64,000 nt of DNA from Flavivirga spongiicola (lineage in GTDB: Bacteria; Bacteroidota; Bacteroidia; Flavobacteriales; Flavobacteriaceae): assembly GCF_030540825.1 (NCBI RefSeq), contig NZ_JAUOEO010000001.1:1337001-1401000 (forward strand), read 5' to 3'. A program made the translations under genes and the position numbers. How positions within the stretch are numbered: position 1 is the stretch's first letter; each line of letters opens with the position of its first letter. Below the pieces are notes generated by a model. It did not search any database. It saw only the letters and a program-made list of their open reading frames with translations, and was not told the DNA's origin. This document shows positions 44,422 through 53,498 of the stretch, piece by piece.

Positions 44422-46386
44422 CACACGATTTAATTTTCTAGAGAGTAGCATTTTTAAGCCTGAATAGTCTTTGACTTCTTCCAGAATATTTCTATTTACA
44501 TCGTTTTTACTTTGTAATGTTTCTTGTTGAAACTCTTTTACTTTTTGGTCTATTAAAAAACATCGTAAACTTAATATAGTTTCACTAACTAATTGTGCGA
44601 CACTTTGTATTTTTTCTTTTGGAAAAATATTCATGCGTTTCCAGTCATCTAATGCATAACGCTCATCTTCCATTAAAATGGTTGTGATTTCATTAGACGT
44701 CTGATTATCAACAGTGTTTATGTATGATTTAAGTTCAAAATCCGGATTTTGATTTAGTGCATCTATAATACTATAATACAGAGTTTTAAACTGTGTATTA
44801 GAGAATTCCATTTCATCATCTTGAAGGTCTAGAAATATTTTTTCGAAGACCTTCGATTGATGGATTACTGGCTCTAAAATCAATTCACCTTTGTCATTTT
44901 CTTTTAAAACTAAATCTTCAAAGTCTTCTACTTTGTTTCCATAGAGCAATAGAACTTCTATAATCTTTCGTTCTAAAATATACTGTACATCAACCTTTTT
45001 TACGGGTTCCTGATGTTTGATAACCTCAAATGCTTTTTTGTCTTTTTTAAACTGTTTATTATCTTCCTGAAACTCCTTTTTATTAATTTGAGCTAGCGTA
45101 CTAAACAAAACTTCTTCGCTAATGTCCATTATTCTGGCACATTCCTGAATATAAATTTCCTTTTTAATACGATCTGGGATTTTAGAAATACTGTTTACAA
45201 TATCTCTAACAGTGTCTGCTTTCTTAATAGGATCATTTTTTGATTCTTCAAATAAAACAGATGCTTTAAATTGAATAAAATCTTTTGCATTTTCATTCAA
45301 ATACAGAGTCAGTTCTTCAAGCGTGTTTTGTTTTGCAAAACTATCTGGATCCTCCCCTTCTGGAAAGGTGCAAACTTTCACATTCATGCCTTGTTCCAAA
45401 ATAAGATCAATACCTCGTAGCGAAGCACGCATACCGGCAGCATCACCATCAAAAAGTACCGTGATATTTTTTGTTAACCTATTAATAAGTCGAATTTGCT
45501 CTGATGTTAAAGCCGTTCCAGATGAAGACACCACATTTTTCACACCCGTTTGATGAAATTGAATAACATCCGTATATCCCTCAACTAAATAACAATTATC
45601 TTCCTTAGCAATACCCTGCTTCGCATGATATATACCGTATAACACATTACTTTTATGGTAAATATCACTTTCTGGAGAGTTTACGTATTTAGCAGCCTTT
45701 TTATCATTCGTTAATATGCGTCCACCAAACCCTAAAACACGACCACTCATACTTTTAATAGGGAACATAACACGTCCTTTAAACCTATCAAAACGCTTGT
45801 CTTCTTTTACAATAGTAAGTCCCGTTTTTTGTAAATAATCAATATTATAGCCTTGCTTTAAAGCTTCATCTGTAAAGGCTTGCCAGGCATCAAGTGAATA
45901 CCCTAAATCAAACTTTTTTACGGTTTCCTCGGTAAATCCACGTTCTTTAAAATAGCTTAACCCAATTGATTTTCCCTGATCGGTCTTATGAAGTATTTTT
46001 TGAAAATATGTATTTGCAAACTCACTCACTAGATATAAACTTTCGCGTTCATTCGCTTGCTCTTTTTGCTCATTAGATTGTTCGGTTTCCTCTATTTCAA
46101 TATTATATTTTTTAGCAAGGTATTTGATGGCTTCTGGATAGGTAAAATGTTCGTGTTCCATTAAAAATGATACCGCCGTGCCGCCTTTACCTGTAGAAAA
46201 ATCTTTCCATATTTGTTTTACAGGCGACACCATAAAACTTGGTGAACGCTCATCACTAAAAGGGCTTAAACCTTTAAAATTGCTTCCTGCCTTTTTAAGA
46301 TTTACAAAATCTCCAATAACTTCCTCTACACGAGAAGCTTCAAACACTTGGTCTATGGTTGTTGCTGATATCAAACTATTTGTCAT
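44416..46386 (-). CDS. dnaG: DNA primase DnaG lacking the canonical zinc ligands
   Basis: The 656-residue primase makes RNA primers at the replication fork. The N-terminal domain (RVEEVIGDFVNLKKAGSNFKGLSPFSDERSPSF...WKDFSTGKGGTAVSFLM) keeps the CHC2 layout but the Cys/His zinc ligands are replaced (LSPFS for CPFH, DFSTG for CFGCG). The Toprim core is intact (EGYTDVIQFHQTGVKNVVSSSGTALT; FDGDAAGMRAS). The start ATG lies inside a dispersed palindrome (ATTCCTGCGAAAGCAGGAAT, 46385-46404); the conserved N-terminus could also begin at the TTG at 46374 (ISATTIDQVFE). Function is by family. Confidence 0.94.
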   Translation of the reverse strand: MTNSLISATTIDQVFEASRVEEVIGDFVNLKKAGSNFKGLSPFSDERSPSFMVSPVKQIWKDFSTGKGGTAVSFLMEHEHFTYPEAIKYLAKKYNIEIEETEQSNEQKEQANERESLYLVSEFANTYFQKILHKTDQGKSIGLSYFKERGFTEETVKKFDLGYSLDAWQAFTDEALKQGYNIDYLQKTGLTIVKEDKRFDRFKGRVMFPIKSMSGRVLGFGGRILTNDKKAAKYVNSPESDIYHKSNVLYGIYHAKQGIAKEDNCYLVEGYTDVIQFHQTGVKNVVSSSGTALTSEQIRLINRLTKNITVLFDGDAAGMRASLRGIDLILEQGMNVKVCTFPEGEDPDSFAKQNTLEELTLYLNENAKDFIQFKASVLFEESKNDPIKKADTVRDIVNSISKIPDRIKKEIYIQECARIMDISEEVLFSTLAQINKKEFQEDNKQFKKDKKAFEVIKHQEPVKKVDVQYILERKIIEVLLLYGNKVEDFEDLVLKENDKGELILEPVIHQSKVFEKIFLDLQDDEMEFSNTQFKTLYYSIIDALNQNPDFELKSYINTVDNQTSNEITTILMEDERYALDDWKRMNIFPKEKIQSVAQLVSETILSLRCFLIDQKVKEFQQETLQSKNDVNRNILEEVKDYSGLKMLLSRKLNRVL

Positions 46387-46404
46387 TCCTGCGAAAGCAG
46401 GAAT
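46385..46404. repeat. ATTCCTGCGAAAGCAGGAAT palindrome at the dnaG start
   Basis: A perfect 8-bp-arm palindrome overlapping the dnaG initiator ATG. Copies at 56970-56989 (variant), 57161-57179 (variant) and 58041-58060 (identical) mark it as a dispersed element. Confidence 0.8.
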
Positions 46405-46625
46405 CTTTTAAATTAAAACTAAAATGGATTTCTTGTATTCCGATTACGCTCACTATAAACTAAGGAACGACCATGTAAAAGTAATACAAACTATTGATAT
46501 TAGAAACCTAATATTTTTTTGAATTTGCAAGAAAATCAAACTAATTTCGTTCAATGGTATATAGAAAACAAATTAAAACTTACTTTATCAAAGCATTATT
46601 AATGATTAAAGACCTCTTAAGTAAA

Positions 46626-48026
46626 ATGATATCAAAAAATGTTCTTTCATTAATTTTAACTCTTATTAGTCTAAATGTTATCGCTCAAAAAACGGACTAT
46701 TCTATTGATAAGTTGGAGAGCAAACTTGATTCACTTATTCTAAACGTTATGGAATCTGATCATATTCCAGGAGCTACTTTTATTATTGTAAAAGACGGAA
46801 AAACCATCCTAAAAAAAGGGTATGGCTATACCTCTTTAGGCAAAAATGCAAAATTAGTCAGCCCAGATTCAACCATTTTTAGAATTGGTTCTATTACCAA
46901 AACATTTACGGTAACGGCTTTACTACAATTAAAGGACAAAGATAAAATCAATCTGGATACTGATGTCAATACCTATTTAAAAACAGTAAAAGTACCAGCT
47001 AATTATAAAAAACCTGTCACACCTTTTCATTTAATGACCCATAGTGCAGGGTTTGATGAGCTTAGAGGGCGGGTTGTCTACAAACAGAATAAACAAATTT
47101 CGCAAAATACTTTCCTAAAAAACAAACTAGTTAGATTGAGGGAACCTGGAGTTGTTTCAGCTTATTCTACTTTCGGAATAGCACTAGCAGGTTTATTAGT
47201 GGAGGATATAAGTGGTCTTAGTTTAGAAGCGTTTATGAACAAAAATATTTGGACACCTCTTGACATGTCAATGACGAGTATAGAAATCCCAAAAGATCAA
47301 GAAAATTATCTATCAATAGGCTATGAATACGAGAACGGAATTAATAAACCTCAGCCCTGGGAATGGTATCACACTTATCCTGCGTCATCTATAAATAGTA
47401 CAGCTACCGATATGGCTAAATACATGCAAATGCATTTAAATTTAGGGACCTTCAATAATCATAAAATTCTGAATAAGGCTACTGCCCTAAGTATGCAACA
47501 GCAACAACTCTCTGTCCTACCTCAAGTAGACGGTTTTGCATTTGGTCTTTATGAAAAAAATCATTTTGGTCTAAAAACGTACAATCATGGAGGGGATATG
47601 TTGGGATATAGCACATTTATGACCTTAGTTCCTGAAAAAAACATGGGAATCTTTGTAGCTAATCACCATGAAGGTACTAACCTTAGAAAAAAAGTTGTAG
47701 AAACTATATTAGAGCATTTTGCAAAAAATCCAGAAATAATTTATAATCCAAATAGGATTAAAACTAATGTAAACAAATTCGCAGGAAACTATAGATGGAT
47801 GAGTACTTGTAAAACATGTCCAAAAAATCGCCACGAACAAACATACAGCCTTACTGCTAATGATGACAACACCCTTTCGGGATTTAACAGAACATTTTAT
47901 CAGATAGAACCTTTATTATTTAAAAGTTATGATGGAAAACGAACCATGGGCTTTATAAAGAATGAAAAAGGAGATGTTGTATATATGTCCTTAGGAAATA
48001 TCAATGCTTTCGAAAAAGTAAATTAG
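46626..48026 (+). CDS. Serine hydrolase, class C beta-lactamase/DD-peptidase family
   Basis: From the ATG at 46626 the product is 466 residues with a signal peptide MISKNVLSLILTLISLNVIAQ. Catalytic motifs of the beta-lactamase/PBP4* fold are present: SxxK in RIGSITKTFT (near 92), the Tyr motif in AYSTFGIALAG, and HxG in NHGGDMLGY. A ~90-residue C-terminal domain follows (NKFAGNYRWMSTCKTCPKNRHEQTYSL...), as in esterase or D-aminopeptidase relatives. Substrate unknown. Two further ATGs at 46554 and 46602 are possible starts but place the signal peptide internally. Confidence 0.88.
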   Translation: MISKNVLSLILTLISLNVIAQKTDYSIDKLESKLDSLILNVMESDHIPGATFIIVKDGKTILKKGYGYTSLGKNAKLVSPDSTIFRIGSITKTFTVTALLQLKDKDKINLDTDVNTYLKTVKVPANYKKPVTPFHLMTHSAGFDELRGRVVYKQNKQISQNTFLKNKLVRLREPGVVSAYSTFGIALAGLLVEDISGLSLEAFMNKNIWTPLDMSMTSIEIPKDQENYLSIGYEYENGINKPQPWEWYHTYPASSINSTATDMAKYMQMHLNLGTFNNHKILNKATALSMQQQQLSVLPQVDGFAFGLYEKNHFGLKTYNHGGDMLGYSTFMTLVPEKNMGIFVANHHEGTNLRKKVVETILEHFAKNPEIIYNPNRIKTNVNKFAGNYRWMSTCKTCPKNRHEQTYSLTANDDNTLSGFNRTFYQIEPLLFKSYDGKRTMGFIKNEKGDVVYMSLGNINAFEKVN

Positions 48027-48197
48027 AATTAGCTGGTAAAACAGGTAATTAAATTGAAGTATTTTGTGATAACTTATTAAACAACTTCTTTTAAATTAAA
48101 ACTAAAATAAACTCCTGTCTTTGCAAAAACGATTATATAAAAGCAATATAAACTAAATTTATACAAACACGCCATAGCGCATTGAACACAAACATTT

Positions 48198-48560
48198 ATG
48201 GAAACTGAATTATTAGAAATTTCACCAGTAATGCCAAGTCAAAATATTGATCGAGACATTGAATGGTATGAAAAACATGTTGGATTTCAAGTTATACATA
48301 AAGACAAAATGTATGCTGTATTAAGGAGAAAAAATCTTTTCATTCACTTACAATGGCATGCTGACACAAAAGAAGATCCATTACTTGGTGGTTCCGTTAT
48401 AAAAATATTTGTAAAGAATTTAGAGCCGATTTTTAAAGAATTTGTAGAAAGAGGGACTATAAAACCTGAAAAGCTGCGATTAAATACTGATTGGAAAACA
48501 AATGAATTTGGATTTTATGACTTGAACAATAATTCAATTTTTATAGTCGAAGATATTTAA
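48198..48560 (+). CDS. VOC-superfamily (glyoxalase/bleomycin-resistance-like) protein
   Basis: The 120-residue protein has the two-beta-alpha-beta VOC pattern: ISPVMPSQNIDRDIEWYEKHVGF, AVLRRKNLFIHLQW, and TDWKTNEFGFYDLNNNSIFIVE, like Ble-type bleomycin-binding proteins. The C-terminal metal-type Glu is present (FIVE). Whether it binds a drug or a metabolite is open. Stands alone after the serine hydrolase gene (171-bp gap with no recognised element). Confidence 0.8.
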   Translation: METELLEISPVMPSQNIDRDIEWYEKHVGFQVIHKDKMYAVLRRKNLFIHLQWHADTKEDPLLGGSVIKIFVKNLEPIFKEFVERGTIKPEKLRLNTDWKTNEFGFYDLNNNSIFIVEDI

Positions 48561-48672
48561 AAACAGAATTGGCATTAATAAACCGTGTAAGTTTATTAGA
48601 TAATACCTTTATTGGAATGACTCTAAGGATGATTCCACACAAAATCACAGTCGAAGCTTTTAAACAAACTTT

Positions 48673-51177
48673 TTAAAAATAAAACCCAAAAGTACCAGTA
48701 ATACCAAATTTTCTGGCATCTGGATTCGCAACTTCATCCAAATAATTCCCTCTAAAGTTAAAGTCTATTCTAAATACTTTAAAAATATTACCAACTCCCA
48801 AACTGTATTCATAATACATTTTATCCGATGGTGCGACCAAAGGAATAGAATTTGGGTTACTTGTGGTATTTAATAAAATATTTTCATCAGAAATCTCTCC
48901 CCAGACACCACGTATACTCACAATTTCACGGAGATTGAACTTCCTTAAAAACGGAATCCTTGAAAACAAACGCCCGTTAAAATTATGCTCTAAATGCAAC
49001 GAAGTATAAGTATCGGATACAAATTCGTAAAAATCTAATTGAGAAAAGGTATTATAGATAGAGAAATACGATTGGTTTCCTGGTATTACACTTAATAAGC
49101 CAAGCGGTACTTCTCCAAAGGTTTTCCCAGCTTCTACAGTTGTGGTTAATCTACCAAAACCACCAACTTGCCACGGCTGTATATATGATAACTGTAATTT
49201 TGTATAGTCAAAATCACTATCAAACAGCCCCTTATCTCCTCTACTTACTTGAGCAAATATCCGTGCAAAACCATCATTAGCTTCACGACGTTCTACACCA
49301 AAACCTGTCATTTTTCGTTTTGGAAAAAAAGACACAGACAATGAGCTTTCAAACTGCTTAATTTCAGATGCTATGCCTGTTGGTGTATTATAATCTAAGC
49401 TAAAAGTGGGTGACGCAGATTCTAAAGTCCGGTAATTTCCGCCCAATCTAAAAATAACATTGCGCCATGGTTCTGCTTCGATGGCTAAGCTGGTTAAATT
49501 TAAGGAAGTTAATTTATCATTAGTACTTGTTCCAACAACTGATGAAGAGGCTAAACTTCTTCCTAAAACATCGGTAGAAGTTGTTAAACTCGCACCTATT
49601 TGTTCAACATCACGCCGATTGCCTCCAGAAATAATCAGTCTGCTCTTTTTATCTAACAACCATTTTCCAGAAATACCATATTTAAATTTATCATCTCCAA
49701 AACCATAAGCTAAAAACCCTTGTAATCGCCAAAGATCATTTCTTCCAAAATAAGTACGTCCCCCTACTCGCAAACGTAAGTTTTCCACTTCGTTGAATCC
49801 AAAGGTTGAGAAAATAGGGCCGTAATCTAAAGGTAGGGTATTAAACTCAATATAGCCAGATGATAAAATACTTCCTAAATTATAAAGTTGCTTAAATTTC
49901 TTGACCGTTTTTAAAGTATCAAGCATTTTATAAACCCCCTTTTCATCTTTATTTAAAGCTTCTAAACGATTCTCTGCCCAAAAGGCATCTCCTCTATCGT
50001 AAACATCTTTATCGTAGTTATAAACTTCACGATCATAGAACTTTTTATCCAGTTCTTTATCAAACTCATAATTATCATATAATGTGGTACGTTTGCCATA
50101 AACACCCCGCGATTTCTCCTTTTTATTCAAAGCAAAATCAGACATCATATAATCACGTTTCACAAGAAATAAAGAATCGTTTAGCACTTCAAACTCTTGC
50201 TCTATATAAATCTCTTTTACCCAGTTTATATTGGCACTTTTTGAAGCTTGTAAATTAATTTCTTTAATAGCATACGTACTATCTGCCACCCAAAAATCAC
50301 CTTTAAAAGTCAGTTCATTTTTTCGTCTTGGATAATAAATAATATTGTAACACCATTTATTATCTATAAAAGTACTATCGGACAATACATAATTATAAGT
50401 ACTAATTCCTGTTTTAGACAAAGGACTTACAAAACTTTTATCGAAAAACTTTAAATAATTATCGTATACATTATAATCGGAATACAAATCATTAACAAAA
50501 TCAATCACTATTTGATTATCGCTAAATCCAGAGTTTTTATTTCCTTTTAGGACTTCCTTCTTTTTATTAATAACGTTATCACCATAGACTCTTGAAGCCG
50601 CTTCGTTTATAAACATAGGTAAATATGTTTTACCGGTCACGCGGGATGTATCAACTTCTTCAAAAACAAACTCCATACCTCTAAAAAGTCGACTTTTTAT
50701 GAGTGCACTATCTATAGTATTAATATCAAATTCCACCTTTTCGTATTTATCGTATTCGTATTGTTTATATAGGTTTAAACCGTTTTTGCGTTTATGTTCC
50801 CAGATTTTTCTAAGCAAGTCAATAGCTGGATTGTTCTTTTTTGACTGCTTTCCAGCTGTTATAACAATTTGGTCCAATTGTGCATTTTCTTCTTTAAGCG
50901 TAAACTTTAAATTATAATTTACCTTTTTATCTAAAGGCACTTTTAATAGCTCATAACCAATAAAAGAAATGGTTAATGCATCCCAGGTTTCATCAGATTC
51001 TAAATAGAACTTTCCATTTTCATTTGTTATGGTTCCAATGGTAGAGCCTTTAAAAATAACATTTGCAAACGCTACAGGCTCGTTAAACTCGTCAAACACA
51101 TAACCGCTAGCTTTAGTTTGTGCTATTGTGGACATTATTCCGAAGAAAAAAAATGTAATAGGTAGTCTTATATTCAT
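48673..51177 (-). CDS. Outer-membrane protein with carboxypeptidase-like domain, DUF5686 type
   Basis: From the ATG at 51177 the product is 834 residues: signal peptide MNIRLPITFFFFGIMSTIAQ, a carboxypeptidase regulatory-like domain (~22-100: ASGYVFDEFNEPVAFANVIFKG), a long DUF5686 region (KSKKNNPAIDLLRKIWEHKRKNGLNLYKQYEYDKYEKVEFD...), and a C-terminal beta-barrel half ending FGITGTFGFYF, an aromatic outer-membrane end. No TonB-receptor plug is seen. Family function unknown. Next to pdhB (63 bp), same strand, possibly downstream in its transcript. Confidence 0.88.
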   Translation of the reverse strand: MNIRLPITFFFFGIMSTIAQTKASGYVFDEFNEPVAFANVIFKGSTIGTITNENGKFYLESDETWDALTISFIGYELLKVPLDKKVNYNLKFTLKEENAQLDQIVITAGKQSKKNNPAIDLLRKIWEHKRKNGLNLYKQYEYDKYEKVEFDINTIDSALIKSRLFRGMEFVFEEVDTSRVTGKTYLPMFINEAASRVYGDNVINKKKEVLKGNKNSGFSDNQIVIDFVNDLYSDYNVYDNYLKFFDKSFVSPLSKTGISTYNYVLSDSTFIDNKWCYNIIYYPRRKNELTFKGDFWVADSTYAIKEINLQASKSANINWVKEIYIEQEFEVLNDSLFLVKRDYMMSDFALNKKEKSRGVYGKRTTLYDNYEFDKELDKKFYDREVYNYDKDVYDRGDAFWAENRLEALNKDEKGVYKMLDTLKTVKKFKQLYNLGSILSSGYIEFNTLPLDYGPIFSTFGFNEVENLRLRVGGRTYFGRNDLWRLQGFLAYGFGDDKFKYGISGKWLLDKKSRLIISGGNRRDVEQIGASLTTSTDVLGRSLASSSVVGTSTNDKLTSLNLTSLAIEAEPWRNVIFRLGGNYRTLESASPTFSLDYNTPTGIASEIKQFESSLSVSFFPKRKMTGFGVERREANDGFARIFAQVSRGDKGLFDSDFDYTKLQLSYIQPWQVGGFGRLTTTVEAGKTFGEVPLGLLSVIPGNQSYFSIYNTFSQLDFYEFVSDTYTSLHLEHNFNGRLFSRIPFLRKFNLREIVSIRGVWGEISDENILLNTTSNPNSIPLVAPSDKMYYEYSLGVGNIFKVFRIDFNFRGNYLDEVANPDARKFGITGTFGFYF

Positions 51178-51240
51178 AATAACAAAAAACTTCATCAACA
51201 ATCGTGCTAATGAAGTTCATATAACGCAAAAAATTTTAAT

Positions 51241-52218
51241 TTATTTGTATAATACTTTTTTTACCGCTTTTATAACATCATCGCTATTTGGTAACCATTC
51301 TGCTAATAAAACCGGTGAGTACGGTGCTGGCGTATCTGCAGTATTAATTTTTACAATCGGAGCATCTAAATAATCAAACGCTTCACTTTGTACTAAATAG
51401 GTGATTTCGGTGGCCACATTCCCAAAAGGCCATGCTTCTTCTAAAACTACTAGTCTGTTGGTTTTTTTAACCGATTCCAGAATCGCTTTTCTATCCATTG
51501 GACGAACAGTACGCAAATCAATAATTTCACAAGAAATATTCTCTTTAGCTAATTCGTCGGCTGCTTTATAAGCTTCTTTAATGATCTTTCCAAAAGACAC
51601 AATCGTTACATCTGTTCCTTCACGCTTAATCTCTGCAACACCTAAAGGCAATACATATTCGCCTTCTGGCACTTCACCTTTATCTCCATACATTTGTTCG
51701 CTTTCCATAAAAATAACCGGATCATCATCACGAATCGCTGCTTTTAATAAACCTTTTGCATCATACGGATTAGAGGGTACAACTACTTTTAATCCAGGCG
51801 TGTTAGCAAACCAATTTTCAAATGCTTGTGAATGCGTTGCTCCTAATTGACCTGCTGAAGCAGTAGGACCACGAAACACAATCGGGCATTTAAATTGCCC
51901 TCCGGACATCTGTCTTATTTTTGCAGCATTGTTTATAATTTGATCAATTCCAACTAAAGAGAAGTTAAACGTCATATACTCAACAATCGGTCTGTTCCCG
52001 GTCATCGTAGAACCAATAGCTATCCCTGCAAAACCAAGTTCTGCAATGGGTGTATCAATAACACGCTTGGCTCCAAACTCATCCAACATCCCTTTTGATG
52101 CTTTGTAAGCACCATTATATTCTGCTACTTCTTCACCCATTAAATAAATGCTTTCATCCCTGCGCATTTCTTCGCTCATGGCTTCACATATAGCCTCTCT
52201 AAATTGAATTGTCTTCAT
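51241..52218 (-). CDS. pdhB: Pyruvate dehydrogenase E1 component, beta subunit
   Basis: The product is 325 residues. It begins MKTIQFREAICEAMSEEMRRDESIYLMGEEVAEYNGAYK, the E1-beta thiamine-diphosphate contact region (the MGEEV Glu activates ThDP), and continues RVIDTPIAELGFAGIAIGSTMTG, GPTASAGQLGATHSQ and the transketolase C-terminal ending TPAPYSPVLLAEWLPNSDDV. It forms the E1 heterotetramer with the alpha subunit, which is not in the window. A TATTTTTGC promoter element is 24 bp upstream. Confidence 0.95.
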   Translation of the reverse strand: MKTIQFREAICEAMSEEMRRDESIYLMGEEVAEYNGAYKASKGMLDEFGAKRVIDTPIAELGFAGIAIGSTMTGNRPIVEYMTFNFSLVGIDQIINNAAKIRQMSGGQFKCPIVFRGPTASAGQLGATHSQAFENWFANTPGLKVVVPSNPYDAKGLLKAAIRDDDPVIFMESEQMYGDKGEVPEGEYVLPLGVAEIKREGTDVTIVSFGKIIKEAYKAADELAKENISCEIIDLRTVRPMDRKAILESVKKTNRLVVLEEAWPFGNVATEITYLVQSEAFDYLDAPIVKINTADTPAPYSPVLLAEWLPNSDDVIKAVKKVLYK

Positions 52219-52241
52219 TAACCTAATTTTAATTCGAGTTG

Positions 52242-52249
52242 CAAAAATA
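52242..52249 (-). promoter_or_regulatory. Candidate -7 element (TATTTTTG) for pdhB
   Basis: The minus strand reads TATTTTTGC 24-31 bp before the pdhB ATG. The -33 TTG is unclear. Confidence 0.4.
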
Positions 52250-52449
52250 GGAATTATTGATTATAATTTTACATAAAAACTAACAGTAAAATTATCCACA
52301 AAAAAAAATTATCAATTTTAAAGAAATTATATACGAATAATGAAGATTTGTTACTTTAAATTAATTCTATTTTTTTTATTTATTCCTTAGTTTACCAATC
52401 ATTCGTTTATTAATTTTTAAGAAAACATTAATAGATCATGAACTTTTGA

Positions 52450-52503
52450 TATTTTATTTCGATTATTTGCTATGCGTGCATAGTAAATAATCGAAATAAA
52501 ATA
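52450..52503. repeat. 54-bp near-perfect palindrome upstream of etfBA
   Basis: Arms of 26 bp (52450-52475 and 52478-52503) around a GT centre match with a single difference, G52469 against T52484, which would still pair as G-U in a plus-strand transcript. The left arm begins TATTTTATTTCGATTATTTG. It lies 127 bp before etfB and 230 bp from pdhB. Confidence 0.9.
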
Positions 52504-52629
52504 ATTACCTTCGTAAACTCAAAATTTTGTCGAAAATTTTAATATTTAAACGGTTGTTTTTCAACCAATAATTACACAAAATTAACAGACTAACTTAAAT
52601 AAAAAACTAAACGATTAAATTGTTATAAT

Positions 52630-53376
52630 ATGAAAATATTAGTGTGCATTAGTCATGTCCCTGATACAACTTCTAAAATTAATTTCAGTGAAGGTGACAC
52701 AAAATTTGATACCAACGGTGTACAATTTGTAATAAACCCAAATGATGAATTTGGTTTAACCCGCGCTATGTGGTTTAAAGAAAAACAAGGTGCCCATGTT
52801 ACGGTTGTAAATGTTGGTAGTACAGAAACAGAACCTACACTTCGTAAAGCTTTGGCCATTGGTGCCGATGCAGCAATTAGAGTAAACACTGCTGCTTCTG
52901 ATGGTTTTTCGGTAGCAAAACAATTAGCAAATGTTGTTAAAGATGGTGCTTATGATTTAGTTATTGCTGGTCGTGAGTCTATCGATTATAATGGTGGTAT
53001 GGTTCCAGGTATGATTGCAGGATTAACCAACGCTAACTTTGTAAATAATTGTATTGGCTTAGAAGTAGATGGTACTTCTGCGCAAGTTGTTAGAGAAATT
53101 GATGGTGGAAAAGAAACGGTCTCTACAGCCCTGCCGCTAGTCATTGGCGGACAAAAAGGATTGGTTGAAGAAAGTGATCTTAGAATCCCAAATATGAGAG
53201 GGATTATGATGGCGCGTCAAAAACCTTTAACCGTTGTTGATCCTATTGATGCCAATGCAGAAACAACCTCTGTTAAATTTGAGAAACCTGCACCCAAAGG
53301 TGCTGTAAAATTGGTTTCGGCAGATAATTTAGATGAATTGGTAAATCTACTTCATAACGAAGCTAAAGTTATTTAA
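52630..53376 (+). CDS. etfB: Electron transfer flavoprotein beta subunit
   Basis: The 248-residue product opens MKILVCISHVPDTTSKINF and holds NPNDEFGLTRAMWFKE, DLVIAGRESIDYNGGMVPGMIAG and GGQKGLVEESDLRIPNMRGIMMARQKP, the AMP-binding ETF-beta motifs. With EtfA it accepts electrons from acyl-CoA dehydrogenases. A 122-bp spacer with two GC-rich repeats separates it from etfA. Confidence 0.97.
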   Translation: MKILVCISHVPDTTSKINFSEGDTKFDTNGVQFVINPNDEFGLTRAMWFKEKQGAHVTVVNVGSTETEPTLRKALAIGADAAIRVNTAASDGFSVAKQLANVVKDGAYDLVIAGRESIDYNGGMVPGMIAGLTNANFVNNCIGLEVDGTSAQVVREIDGGKETVSTALPLVIGGQKGLVEESDLRIPNMRGIMMARQKPLTVVDPIDANAETTSVKFEKPAPKGAVKLVSADNLDELVNLLHNEAKVI

Positions 53377-53377
53377 A

Positions 53378-53478
53378 GCCTCCCCTAACGCCTCCAAAAG
53401 GAGGGGATTAGAAAACGGAAAACAATATTAACAAAAAAGCCCTTAAGTCCTTTCCTTTGGAGAGGAATTGGGGTGAGG
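53378..53478. repeat. GC-rich palindromic repeats between etfB and etfA
   Basis: CCTCCCCTAACGCCTCCAAAAGGAGGGGATTAG (53380-53412) and, inverted, CCTTTCCTTTGGAGAGGAATTGGGGTGAGGA (53450-53480) belong to the CCTCC/GGAGG family that also interrupts thyA and the TonB receptor gene. They break up the usually tight etfBA spacing. Confidence 0.7.
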
Positions 53479-53498
53479 AAAAAAATTAGAAATTTTTT

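Larger units (their letters stand above)
52219..52629. other. Divergent intergenic region pdhB / etfB
   Basis: The 411-bp gap contains the pdhB promoter candidate (52242-52249) and the long palindrome (52450-52503). The remainder is very AT-rich, with no ORF and no other structure I can support. Confidence 0.6.
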
